A stretch of DNA of 64,000 bases from Streptomyces yatensis (GTDB lineage Bacteria > Actinomycetota > Actinomycetes > Streptomycetales > Streptomycetaceae): contig NZ_CP072941.1 of NCBI RefSeq assembly GCF_018069625.1, forward strand, positions 4,030,001-4,094,000. The letters are read 5' to 3'. The notes under the pieces were generated by a model, which did no database searches, was not told the origin of the DNA, and saw only the letters and a list, made by a program, of their open reading frames with translations. The position numbers were made by a program, and so were the translations under genes. Below are positions 8,480-16,208 of the stretch, one piece after another (within the stretch, counting starts at the first letter, position 1; the number at the start of each line of letters is the position of its first letter).

Positions 8480-9262
8480 ATGGTGAACGGGTGGGACGTG
8501 GCTGCGGCTGTCGGGACAGTCGCATCAGCGGCGGCGGCAGCGGTGGCCACAGGGCTGGTCGCCTGGCAGGCCCGGCTTGCACGTCGCGCAAACGCCAGCG
8601 CTCACGCCGTTGTGATCGACTCCGCGAAGGCGCGGCTGGACGCAGAGGCGCCGGATCTCGATGTCAGGGCCCTTGCCCCGGCATGGCCTCCGCTGAGTGA
8701 TGCACAGGACAGTGCCTCCCTTCCGACGCGCGACACCGTTTGGAGCTTCCCAGGTGACGAGCGGAAGACGCTCGTGTGCACACTGGCGGTTGAACTCACC
8801 AACCGGGGCACGCGGGACGTTGAGGTGACGATCCACGGTGACGTCCGGCCGGTCGACGAGCTGGCGGATCCCGCGTGGCAGCCTGGCCAGCCGATTGAGG
8901 ATTTCCTGATGCCCGGCAGAGAGCCGTATCGCTTCCATCTCCAGGGGACGCTGACGTTGCGGCAGTGGGCTGACAACCAGGACGCACAGGGACAAGGACG
9001 CCCCCTGCCGCATCGCATAGCCGGCGCCGTGATCGCCACGGACCGGCGTGATGAAGGGATCACCGATCGCTGGGAGTTGGTGATGACCGGATGCCCGATC
9101 GAACGGGTGCCAGGCGCCGCGGACCAATGGCGTCTGACCACCGATTCAGCGGTGCCCCAGTGGAAGATCCTCACCGTCGAACCGGTCGCCCGAGAGCGCA
9201 CCTACTGGATCTCGCGCCGCCGGGGACTGGAATATCCGTCGGTCGAGGACATGCTCAACTGA
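8480..9262 (+). CDS. Membrane-anchored protein of unknown function
   Basis: A 260-residue protein with one N-terminal hydrophobic helix (about residues 8-25, Ala/Val-rich) and a long, apparently beta-rich region with LTNRGTRDVEVTIHG, which recalls proteins holding an immunoglobulin-like sheet next to the membrane. An AGGAGGA sequence sits 6-12 bases before the ATG at 8480. The tail WISRRRGLEYPSVEDMLN is soluble. It stands alone, with the amidohydrolase remnant upstream. No family is recognised. Confidence 0.75.
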   Translation: MVNGWDVAAAVGTVASAAAAAVATGLVAWQARLARRANASAHAVVIDSAKARLDAEAPDLDVRALAPAWPPLSDAQDSASLPTRDTVWSFPGDERKTLVCTLAVELTNRGTRDVEVTIHGDVRPVDELADPAWQPGQPIEDFLMPGREPYRFHLQGTLTLRQWADNQDAQGQGRPLPHRIAGAVIATDRRDEGITDRWELVMTGCPIERVPGAADQWRLTTDSAVPQWKILTVEPVARERTYWISRRRGLEYPSVEDMLN

Positions 9263-9478
9263 ACCCTCGCTCACAGCCAACGGTTCTCAACGCGATCCCC
9301 GGTGGCATCGCCTCGGCAGGTATCCGCCACGCCACATGCGACGACGTCTTAGCCACGGTCAGGGCCGCCATGTGCCGGCGAGCAGGCCGCCGACGTCCGC
9401 CGGCACATGGCGGGCCGGGCCGGGGGCGGCCGCGTCGTCGTCCTCACGCGGGTCATCGGAGCCGCTGGGCGGATGGGT

Positions 9479-9500
9479 GGTTCACCCGGTCGAGTGAACC
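9479..9500. terminator. Hairpin downstream of the SDR gene
   Basis: GGTTCAC (9479-9485) pairs with GTGAACC (9494-9500) over an 8-base loop, 44 bases past the leftward SDR stop. The stem is short, so this is a modest terminator candidate. The region 9263-9478 holds no gene that I can support. Confidence 0.35.
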
Positions 9501-9543
9501 GGCGGGGTTCGCGGCGCCGGTTCACTCCGAGCGTCCTTGCCGG

Positions 9544-10542
9544 TCAGTCCGCCTGCCCGTTCGGCCGCGGACTCGGTGGGGACCGGCGCGCGTTCCAGTC
9601 GGCGCGGCCGCCCGCGCCCAGGACTCCGGTGCCGGTGGTGAACTCGGCCCCGCTCGGGCGTCGCAACTCCCGCCGGGAGACGCGGGCGACGAGGGCGGGG
9701 AAGACCGGGCGCAGCGGCTGGCACCAGCGCAGCCAGGGCGGCGCGTGGACGGTGGGGGCGCGGCGGGCGATGCCGTCGGTGAGCAGGGCGGCCACCCGCT
9801 CCGGAGTCTGGACGCGGCGGGCGAACCGGGGCTGGTGTGCGCGCAGGGCCCGCAGCACCGGGTTGTCGTCGATGCCGCCGATCATGTCGGTGCCGGTCCA
9901 GTGCAGATAGGCGATGCCGACGGCAACGCCGTCGGGTTCGAGCTCGCAGCGCAGGGCTTGGGCGAAGGACTCGGCACCCGCCTTGGAGGCGCAGTACGCG
10001 CTCATCATGGGCGCGGAGCCGAACGAGGCGGTGGAGGCGACCTGGAGGAAGTAGCCGCGGGTGCGGGTGAGGTGGGGCAGGAAGGCCCTGGCGGTGTTGG
10101 CCGCGCCGGTCAGGTTGACGTCGACGACCCGCTGCCACAGGTCGGCCGCGGTGGTGCGGAAGGGCCCGCTGACGGCGATGCCCGCGTTGGCCACGACCAC
10201 GTCGGCGGGGCCGAGCCGTGCCTCGACCTCGCGTGCGGCGGCGTCCAGGGCGGCCGGGTCGGTGACGTCCGCCTCGACGCACAGGGTGGGCGTCGGCAGT
10301 CCGGCCGCCGCCTCCCGCAGCCGCTCCTCCTCCCGGCCGAGCAGCGCCACCCGTGCACCGGCCTCGGACAGCGCGGCGGCTACGGCCGCGCCGACGCCGC
10401 GGGCGGCTCCGGTGACGACGGCCACGCGTCCGCGCAGCGGTGAGACGCCGGTGGGCGGGCCCGGGGGGCGGGCGATGCCGCGGCGGGCGATGCCGTAGCG
10501 GCCGATGCCGTGGCGGCCGAGTCCTCGTCCGCTTGTCCTCAT
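9544..10542 (-). CDS. SDR-family oxidoreductase beside crtU
   Basis: A 332-residue short-chain dehydrogenase with TGAARGVG, VANAGIA and the YCASK catalytic motif, and a C-terminal extension of about 60 residues. It is the gene after crtU on the same strand, 147 bases downstream, so it may act on a carotenoid or be a passenger. The ATG at 10542 has AGGAGA upstream; however, the first 30 residues are a low-complexity repeat (GIGRYGIARRGIARP) coded by tandem DNA repeats, and the catalytic domain begins only after it. The substrate is unknown. Confidence 0.88.
   Translation of the reverse strand: MRTSGRGLGRHGIGRYGIARRGIARPPGPPTGVSPLRGRVAVVTGAARGVGAAVAAALSEAGARVALLGREEERLREAAAGLPTPTLCVEADVTDPAALDAAAREVEARLGPADVVVANAGIAVSGPFRTTAADLWQRVVDVNLTGAANTARAFLPHLTRTRGYFLQVASTASFGSAPMMSAYCASKAGAESFAQALRCELEPDGVAVGIAYLHWTGTDMIGGIDDNPVLRALRAHQPRFARRVQTPERVAALLTDGIARRAPTVHAPPWLRWCQPLRPVFPALVARVSRRELRRPSGAEFTTGTGVLGAGGRADWNARRSPPSPRPNGQAD
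10466..10520. repeat. Tandem GATGCCG-type repeat in SDR N-terminus
   Basis: About four copies of a 15-base unit based on GGCGATGCCGYGGCG lie in the first codons of the SDR gene and encode a repeated Gly-Ile-x-Arg-x pentapeptide. The copies are imperfect. Confidence 0.6.
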
Positions 10543-10592
10543 GGTTCTGTTCTCCTGCCGACGGATCTTCCCCCACGGTTCTTCCGGCGTAC

Positions 10593-10643
10593 TCGTCTCC
10601 GGTCTCGGTCTCCGGTCTCCGGTCTCCCGTCTCCCGTCTCCGA
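10593..10643. repeat. GTCTCCG/GTCTCCC heptamer array
   Basis: Roughly seven near-perfect copies of a 7-base unit (GGTCTCC or CGTCTCC) fill much of the 147-base gap between the crtU stop and the SDR start. On the leftward strand they read GGAGACC/GGAGACG, an AG-rich run about 50 bases before the SDR start. Confidence 0.75.
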
Positions 10644-10689
10644 AGGAGCGGGTCCGGTCCGGCGGGACCGGATCGGTTCCACGGACGGC

Positions 10690-12267
10690 TCAGTCCGGCC
10701 GTACGCGGACGGCGGGTGTCCGCCCCCAGGTGGCCAGGGCTCTGAGGAGCGCGCCCCGCCCGCGGTGCGGCACCGTCCACAGCGTCTGCCCCCGCACCCC
10801 CCACCGCTCCAGCAGGGCGTTGGCCGCGAGGAAGCCGCTCGTCGCCGCCCGTTCCATGAGCGCCACGGGCAAGCCGGTGCGGACCACGTCGCCGGCCACG
10901 ACCAGTCGAGGGTGCGGGGTGCGGACGGTGGGGCGGTCGCCGTAGCCGCCCACCGGGAACAGGGGGCAGTCGTCGTGCCACTCGTGGCGGGCGTCGACGA
11001 CCGTGGCCGTGCCGGTCTCCGGGTAGACGCGGTGCAGTTGGTCGAGGAGACGCTTGTGTTCGACGTCCCGGGGGGCGTCGGGCGATACGGCGTAGGCGTG
11101 CAGTTCGACGACGGAGCCACCGGTGCGGGCGTTCCAGCGGGCCGCCTCGTCCTCGTAGCGTTCCAGCACGCTGATGTTGTCGAGGGTGCCGAAGCCGCTG
11201 GTGCCGAGGAAGCCGGGCCGGTCGGGTGCGACGGGCCGGTCCAGCCACAGGCGGCTGACCAGGAAGGGCGGTGCGGTGCGCAGCCGTCCGATCCGCTCGC
11301 GCCACGGCGGGTCGCCCAGCTGTGGGCAGCGTGCCACCAGCGAGCGCAGCCCCGCGGTGTCCAGTGCGAGGACGACCCCGTCGTGGCGGCGCTCGTCCCG
11401 GTCGGAGGCGACCACGAAACCGCCGTCCGGGACGGGCGCGATGTGCTCGACGGCCGTGCCGGTGCGCACCTCGGCGTGGTGGCGGGTCAGATAGCCGGCG
11501 AGCGGGTCCCACAGGGCGGCCGGGAAGGGGGCGCGGGGGACGTCGAACAGCAGCCCTTCGGCGGAGCCGAGGAAGTAGATGTGGAACGTCAGCGCCATCT
11601 CGGCCGCCGACAGCTCCCGCGGGTCGGCGAAGAAGCTGCGGGAGAACACCTCGAAGGCGAGGTGACGGGCGCCTTCGGGGAAGCGCACCGCGTCCAGGAA
11701 GTCATGGGCGCTGGTGCCGTCCAGGCGTTCGTACACCTCCGGCACGCGCACGTCGAGCAGGGGCAGGGCGGCCACGGGGTCGAAGGCGCGCAGGTCCGCG
11801 AGCCGGAAGGAGGGACTGAGCGCCACGAAGCCGAGCGCGCTGAACGGCGGGGTGCGCGGGACGTGCCGGAAGCTGTCGTGCAGGCCGTCGGCGTTGCGCA
11901 GCGGGTAGTCCGGGAGGCCGGTGAGCCGCTCCAGGCCGGGGTCGGTCCGGCGCAGCAGTCCACGCAGGTTGTAGTACTGACGGAAGAACGCGTGGAAGCC
12001 GCGGCTCATGGTCACCGTGGTGCCGTCGCGCAGTGCGGTCGGCCATCCGCCGACCCGCCCGCCGAGGTAGGGCCGCTTCTCGTACAGGGTGACGGCCACC
12101 CCGCGCTCGGCGAGCGCGGTGGCGGCGGCCAGGCCGGCGATGCCCGCGCCGACCACCGCCACCGACGGCGGGGGCCCCGGCACCCGGGGGACGCCGGGCC
12201 GGGCCGGCAGCGTCCGGGCCCGCCGGTCGCGTCCCGGGCGCGCGGCACCCCGGCGCGGGGCCCTCAT
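10690..12267 (-). CDS. crtU: Beta-carotene desaturase/methyltransferase CrtU
   Basis: A 525-residue FAD-dependent oxidoreductase. The dinucleotide-binding motif VAVVGAGIAGLAAATAL with GGRVGGW follows about 30 disordered residues, and SRGFHAFFRQYYNLR is the signature of the CrtU group that desaturates and shifts a methyl group on the beta-ionone rings to make aromatic end groups. In isorenieratene pathways it acts after lycopene cyclase. The ATG at 12267 is chosen because it sits in a TGATG-type overlap with the preceding mini-ORF. The first 20 codons are themselves a decayed copy of the tandem array upstream. It is the third gene of the crtY-crtT-crtU operon. Confidence 0.9.
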   Translation of the reverse strand: MRAPRRGAARPGRDRRARTLPARPGVPRVPGPPPSVAVVGAGIAGLAAATALAERGVAVTLYEKRPYLGGRVGGWPTALRDGTTVTMSRGFHAFFRQYYNLRGLLRRTDPGLERLTGLPDYPLRNADGLHDSFRHVPRTPPFSALGFVALSPSFRLADLRAFDPVAALPLLDVRVPEVYERLDGTSAHDFLDAVRFPEGARHLAFEVFSRSFFADPRELSAAEMALTFHIYFLGSAEGLLFDVPRAPFPAALWDPLAGYLTRHHAEVRTGTAVEHIAPVPDGGFVVASDRDERRHDGVVLALDTAGLRSLVARCPQLGDPPWRERIGRLRTAPPFLVSRLWLDRPVAPDRPGFLGTSGFGTLDNISVLERYEDEAARWNARTGGSVVELHAYAVSPDAPRDVEHKRLLDQLHRVYPETGTATVVDARHEWHDDCPLFPVGGYGDRPTVRTPHPRLVVAGDVVRTGLPVALMERAATSGFLAANALLERWGVRGQTLWTVPHRGRGALLRALATWGRTPAVRVRPD

Positions 12268-12323
12268 GCGCCCTCCCGCCGGTCGCATCCCCGGCGCGCG
12301 GCACCCCGGCGCGGGGCCCTCAT
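12264..12323 (-). CDS. Mini-ORF 2 between crtT and crtU
   Basis: A 19-residue ORF (MRAPRRGAARRGCDRREGA) made of one 56-base repeat plus the junction. Its start overlaps the stop of mini-ORF 1 and its stop overlaps the crtU start. The same amino acids reappear, decayed, as the N-terminus of CrtU, showing that the crtU start itself arose from this repeat. Confidence 0.35.
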   Translation of the reverse strand: MRAPRRGAARRGCDRREGA

Positions 12324-12427
12324 GCGCCCTCCCGCCGGTCGCATCCCCGGCGCGCGGCACCCCGGCGCGGGGCCCTCATGCGTCCCCCCGCCGGTCGCAT
12401 CCCCGGCAGGCGACGTGGGGCCCTCAT
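12320..12427 (-). CDS. Mini-ORF 1 between crtT and crtU
   Basis: A 35-residue arginine/glycine/proline-rich peptide ORF starting at the ATG that overlaps the crtT stop and ending at a TGA that overlaps the next ATG. It reads through one 48-base repeat in frame, so MRAPRR appears twice. It probably has no function as a peptide; its value is as a translational bridge. Expression is inferred from the overlaps only. Confidence 0.35.
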   Translation of the reverse strand: MRAPRRLPGMRPAGGRMRAPRRGAARRGCDRREGA

Positions 12428-13152
12428 GCGTCCTCCCGCCGGTCGCATCCCCGGCGGGCGACGAAGGTGTGGGCGATGCCCGTCTGCCAACCCGGCAGCG
12501 GCAGGGCGCGGATCCGGTCGAAGCCGGCCGTGTCGAGGCGCCGCGCGAACCGCCCGGCAGTGTCGAACTCCAGCACACTGCGCCACAGGTGCCGGTAGAG
12601 CGGCCCGTCCCCCAGCAGGGTCGCCACGGGCTGTACGACGCCCCGGCACACCAGCGTCCACACCGCGCGATCGGCTCGCCGCCCGCGGAGGGCGTACTCG
12701 TGCACGCCGAGCCGGCCGCCCGGCCGCAGCAGCCCGCGCACGCCGGCGAGGACGGCGTCGGGGTCGGTGACGTTGCGGAAGAGGTACGCCGCGAAGACCG
12801 CGTCGAAGGGGCCGCGTACCCCGGCCTCGGCCAGCCGTTCTGCGGGGGCGTGCACAAAGGTCACCCCGTCCGCCCACGGCTTGGCCGCGGCCCGCCGGAG
12901 CATGCCGGCCGAGGCGTCCACGGCCGTGATGTCGGCGGCGGGCAGGACGCACCGCAGGGCGGCGGTGGAGGCGCCGGTGCCGCAGCCGAGGTCGAGCAGG
13001 CGCAGCCCCTGCCCATGTCCGGGCAGCCCGAGCCGGCGCACCGAGCGGCGCAGATGGGCGTGGTAGCCGGGATTGGCGGCCACGAGCGTGTCGTAGCTGC
13101 GGGAGGCGTGGTCGAAGGCGGCGGCGAGGCACTCGTCGCGCAGCAGCGTCAT
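12424..13152 (-). CDS. crtT: CrtT-type SAM-dependent methyltransferase
   Basis: A 242-residue class I methyltransferase with the SAM motif LLDLGCGTGA and a UbiE-like AVDASAGML segment. A methyltransferase in this position is called crtT in Streptomyces isorenieratene clusters; its exact step is not settled. It overlaps crtY by four bases at its start. Its last ten residues (RRGCDRREDA) are coded inside the first copy of the tandem array, so the natural C-terminus may have been altered by the repeat. Confidence 0.85.
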   Translation of the reverse strand: MTLLRDECLAAAFDHASRSYDTLVAANPGYHAHLRRSVRRLGLPGHGQGLRLLDLGCGTGASTAALRCVLPAADITAVDASAGMLRRAAAKPWADGVTFVHAPAERLAEAGVRGPFDAVFAAYLFRNVTDPDAVLAGVRGLLRPGGRLGVHEYALRGRRADRAVWTLVCRGVVQPVATLLGDGPLYRHLWRSVLEFDTAGRFARRLDTAGFDRIRALPLPGWQTGIAHTFVARRGCDRREDA

Positions 13153-14519
13153 GCGGTCTCCGTGGGGGGCGGGGCGGGCGGGTCCGACGTGGGAGGTGGC
13201 GGAGTGGCGGGAGGAGGCGCCGGCGGATGCGGCGGAGTGGCGGGACGCGCGGGCGGATGCGGCGGAGTGGCGGGACGCGCGGGCGGATGCGGCGGAGTGG
13301 CGGGGCGCGCCGCCGGATGCGGCGACGCGGGGAGGTCGAAGCGGCGGCGGGGCAGGCGGGGCAGCTCCAGGGCGGAGCGCAGCATCGGCCCGACGGGCGT
13401 GCGCAGGCCGATGGACACGTCCTCGTGCAGGCGGGTGCCGCCGTCGAGAAAGCGCAGCAGCCGTGCCATGGGCACGCGGGCGAACAGGCGGCTGAACAGC
13501 TCTGGGCCGTCGGCCCGGCCGCTGTCCAGGGCGCGCAGCAGGACCGCGTCCATGGCACGGGAGCGCACCGAGTGGGCGGCGGGCGGCACCGGGCGGCGCC
13601 CACGGCGCAGGGCGTCGGCGACGGCCCGGGTCTGGCGCTGCAGTCCGGCGAAGGTGTAGCCGGTGGCGGGGCGGGTGGCTCCGCCGGCGGCGCCGATGGG
13701 GAAGACCGAGGCGCCGGCCTGCCGGGGGACCGGCGCGTCCGTCATCGGGATGACGCCGGTCTCAGTGGCCAGGACCTGCCGTTCGCCGAGCCGCAGCACC
13801 TCGTCGGCGTAGTGGCGTACGGCGGCCTCGTAACGGTCCGGGGTGAGGGTGCGCGCGGAGAACTCGGTGTACTCCACGAGCGCCTCGTACGGCCCGAGCG
13901 GCAGGACGTAGCCGAAGGACAGGCCGTGGGCGGGCTGCGGGGTACGGAAGTCCATCAGCTCCACCGCGGCCGGGTCGAAGGCGGGCCGGGCGGTGCGCAC
14001 GACCCAGCCGTGGAAGTGCTGCAGCAGGGTGGTGCGAGCGGCCGGCAGGCTGCTCGGGGGGCGGGAGTCCAGCACCCAGCGGGCGCTGAGCACCCGCGCC
14101 CGGCCATCGGTGTCCCTCAGGTGGACGTGAGCGCCACCGGGCACGTCCTCCACCGTTTCGACGGTGGCTTCCAGGCGCCGGACGTTGGGGCTGCGGGCCA
14201 GGTCCCGGGAGACCAGGCGCTCGAAGTCGACGGAGCGGATCATTCGGTAGCGCAGCGGGGCGATGTCCCCCTCGACCGGGGCGCCGGTGCGCGGACGCAC
14301 CCTCAGCCGCCGCCACTCGGCCCGCACCGCCGCGTCGAACCGCCCGGGTCCCGCCGCCCAGTAGCACCAGGTGCGCGGCGGCGGGCGCAGCGGACCGGGC
14401 GGCGCGTCCACCAGCACCACGGACGGTGTGCGCAGGCCGGGTACGCGTCCGGCGAGCCGGTGGGCCAGCGACAGCCCGGCGGCGCCCGCTCCCACAACGG
14501 CCACGTCCGTCTCCGGCAC
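13149..14519 (-). CDS. crtY: Lycopene beta-cyclase CrtY
   Basis: A 456-residue flavoprotein lycopene cyclase that closes both ends of lycopene to give beta-carotene. The N-terminus has VAVVGAGAAGLSLAHRL, and PPRTWCYWA is a known cyclase signature; FPIGAAGGATRPATGYTF is the conserved C-terminal flavin segment. The GTG at 14519 has GGGAGG about 6 bases upstream. The last 60 residues are a proline-rich tail built from the decapeptide PARPATPPHP, coded by 30-base DNA repeats and absent from usual cyclases. It is the first gene of the leftward crt operon. Confidence 0.92.
   Translation of the reverse strand: MPETDVAVVGAGAAGLSLAHRLAGRVPGLRTPSVVLVDAPPGPLRPPPRTWCYWAAGPGRFDAAVRAEWRRLRVRPRTGAPVEGDIAPLRYRMIRSVDFERLVSRDLARSPNVRRLEATVETVEDVPGGAHVHLRDTDGRARVLSARWVLDSRPPSSLPAARTTLLQHFHGWVVRTARPAFDPAAVELMDFRTPQPAHGLSFGYVLPLGPYEALVEYTEFSARTLTPDRYEAAVRHYADEVLRLGERQVLATETGVIPMTDAPVPRQAGASVFPIGAAGGATRPATGYTFAGLQRQTRAVADALRRGRRPVPPAAHSVRSRAMDAVLLRALDSGRADGPELFSRLFARVPMARLLRFLDGGTRLHEDVSIGLRTPVGPMLRSALELPRLPRRRFDLPASPHPAARPATPPHPPARPATPPHPPARPATPPHPPAPPPATPPPPTSDPPAPPPTETA
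13199..13320. repeat. 30-base tandem repeat in the crtY 3' end
   Basis: Four 30-base units occupy this stretch: 13231-13260 and 13261-13290 are identical (GGCGGAGTGGCGGGACGC start), 13291-13320 is a close variant, and a diverged copy precedes them. The unit length is a multiple of three, so copy changes alter the CrtY tail by ten residues each without a frameshift. Confidence 0.9.
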
Positions 14520-14864
14520 GATGCCTCCCTTCCTCGGTCTGGTGCCGTGCCGTCGGGTGCTCCCGCGCGGCCGGGCGGGTGGGGCACACGGCACCCGTTC
14601 CGGGCCGTCTTGGCCTGGTTTTCCCAAATTGTGTACCCCGGCGGACGCAGGACGCCCCCTGACGGCGAGCGCCCGGGCGCCGGACACGGCACCGTGAAGG
14701 GGCGGTGGTCGCCACGCGCGTGAGGCGTTCGCATATCCGTCCGCACCGCCCGCGCCGAAGCAGACGTGTGACGAGAACGTCGGACACGACGGACACGACA
14801 CACGACGGACACGACGGACACGACGGACACGACGGACACGACGGACACGACGGAGGGAACCGGA
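14520..14864. promoter_or_regulatory. Divergent crtY/crtE control region
   Basis: This 345-base gap separates the two crt operons and must hold both promoters. An A/T-rich patch at 14618-14636 (GGTTTTCCCAAATTGTGTA) stands out in otherwise GC-rich DNA and is the best place for promoter elements, though I cannot assign -35 and -10 boxes with confidence. A 9-base tandem array fills 14781-14850, next to the crtE ribosome binding site. No adjacent litR, sigma factor or other regulator gene is in the window. Confidence 0.5.
14781..14850. repeat. CGGACACGA 9-base tandem array before crtE
   Basis: Seven full copies of CGGACACGA (14781-14798 two copies, a 7-base irregular unit, then 14806-14850 five copies) run directly into the crtE ribosome binding site GGAGGGA at 14852-14858. 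The array would be part of the crtE leader or promoter and is likely to vary in copy number. Confidence 0.9.
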
Positions 14865-16208
14865 ATGCGTCCCACCCACGCGAAGGACCACCCCGCGACC
14901 GCGCCGTCGCACCCGGTCGCGGTGGCCAAGGCGCCCGTGCCGTCACTCGCGCGCGGGCCAGTGGCCGACGGCGACGCAGGACACGGCGCGACGGAGGCGT
15001 GGACCGCGGCGGGCGGGCCGCTGCCCACCGGGTCCGCCGAGGTGCGCCAGGTCGACGCCGACGTGCCCGGCGCCGTCGGCCGGGTGCTCGACCATGTGCT
15101 GGCGGAACGCCTGCACCGCGCTCGGCCGGCGGATCCGCTGTTCGCCGAGGAGCTGGCCGAACGGGTGACACGCTTCACCCTGAAGGGCGGCAAACGCACC
15201 CGCGCGCAGCTGGTGTGGTGGGCCGCGCGGGCCTGCGCCGGCCGGGATCCGGCGTCCGCGGCAGCGGCCCTGCGGATCGGCGGCGCCCTGGAACTGCTCC
15301 AGACCTGCGCGCTCGTCCACGACGACGTGATGGACCGGGCGGTGCTGCGGCGCGGCCGGCCCGCGCTCCACACGGACCTGGCCGATCGCCACGCCGGCCG
15401 GGTGGGGGCCGAGCGGGCCGAGCGGTTCGGGCAGTCGGCCGCGGTCCTCGCCGGGGATCTGGCGCTGGCCTGGGCCGACGACCTGGTGGTGGAGACGCCG
15501 CTGGCACCCACGGCCGGGGCGGTGGTGCGGCGGCTGTGGAGCGATCTACGCACGGAGATGGTGGCGGGCCAGTACCTGGACGTACGGGGCCAGATCACCG
15601 CCGCGCGGTCCCTGGCCCGCGCGCTGCGCGCCGCCTGCCTGAAGAGCGCCCTGTACTCGGTGGAGCGGCCCCTCACCCTGGGGGCCGCCGTGGCGGGCGC
15701 GGACGAGGCGACACTGCGCCGGCTGTGCGACGCCGGACGATGCGTCGGCCTGGCGTTCCAGCTGCGCGACGACCTGGACGACGTCTTCCGCGGCCCGCGG
15801 GAGACCGGCAAGGCATGCGGCGGCGACATCCGGGAGGGCAAGCCGACCTATCTGGTCGCGGTCGCCCGTGCGCGGGCCGAGGCCGCCGGCGACGGCGCCG
15901 CGCTCGCCGTGCTGGAGCGGTGGCTCGGTGACGCGGCGCTCACCGAGCGCGGCCTGGACGAGGTGCGGGACGTACTCATCGCGACAGGGGCGCGGGCCAC
16001 CGTGGAGACCACGATCGACCGGCTCGCCGCGCGGGGTCTTGGGCACTTCGACAGCGCCCGGCTCGACCCGGAGGGCACCGGCCCGCTGCGGGATCTGCTG
16101 CTCGCGACGGCCGGGGCGCGGCCGGGTCAGGACGCCGCCGTACGCCCGCGGCCCGCGCACGATCCGGGCGGGACTCGGCCCCGCGGCACCGAGGGGACCG
16201 GCCGATGA
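14865..16208 (+). CDS. crtE: Geranylgeranyl diphosphate synthase CrtE
   Basis: A 447-residue trans-prenyl diphosphate synthase making geranylgeranyl diphosphate for phytoene synthesis. Both aspartate-rich motifs are present: DDVMD at residues 153-157 and DDLDD at 302-306; LKGGKRTR is the diphosphate-binding segment. The N-terminus has about 55 disordered extra residues and the C-terminus a short Pro/Arg-rich tail, making it longer than the usual 350-400. The ATG at 14865 has a strong GGAGGGA site. It is the first gene of the crtE-crtI-crtB-Rieske operon and overlaps crtI by four bases. Confidence 0.93.
   Translation: MRPTHAKDHPATAPSHPVAVAKAPVPSLARGPVADGDAGHGATEAWTAAGGPLPTGSAEVRQVDADVPGAVGRVLDHVLAERLHRARPADPLFAEELAERVTRFTLKGGKRTRAQLVWWAARACAGRDPASAAAALRIGGALELLQTCALVHDDVMDRAVLRRGRPALHTDLADRHAGRVGAERAERFGQSAAVLAGDLALAWADDLVVETPLAPTAGAVVRRLWSDLRTEMVAGQYLDVRGQITAARSLARALRAACLKSALYSVERPLTLGAAVAGADEATLRRLCDAGRCVGLAFQLRDDLDDVFRGPRETGKACGGDIREGKPTYLVAVARARAEAAGDGAALAVLERWLGDAALTERGLDEVRDVLIATGARATVETTIDRLAARGLGHFDSARLDPEGTGPLRDLLLATAGARPGQDAAVRPRPAHDPGGTRPRGTEGTGR

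Larger units (their letters stand above)
12211..12460. repeat. Tandem array carrying repeated stop/start overlaps (crtT-crtU)
   Basis: Four copies of a GGGGCCCTCATGCG element recur at spacings of 56, 56 and 48 bases, with a fifth decayed copy running into crtU. Read leftward, each copy carries GCGACCGGCGGGAGG followed by GCATGAGGGCC, in which TGA and ATG overlap by the ATGA arrangement. The crtT stop (12424-12426) overlaps an ATG at 12427; that frame stops at 12320-12322, overlapping an ATG at 12323; that frame stops at 12264-12266, overlapping the crtU ATG at 12267. The array therefore encodes a chain of coupled mini-ORFs between crtT and crtU. Confidence 0.9.

Noticed and set aside
9263..9478. 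A coding remnant between the membrane protein and the SDR gene
   Set aside because: A frame with AGEQAADVRRHMAG-like residues is open, but no family match or gene structure could be supported.
12211..12460. The crtT/crtU tandem repeats as a CRISPR array
   Set aside because: Spacings are 56, 56 and 48 bases with no unique spacers, the units run head to tail, and no cas genes are present.
14781..14850. The 9-base array as a replication or partition iteron
   Set aside because: It lies in the crtE leader with no rep or par gene nearby and continues the low-complexity style of the locus.
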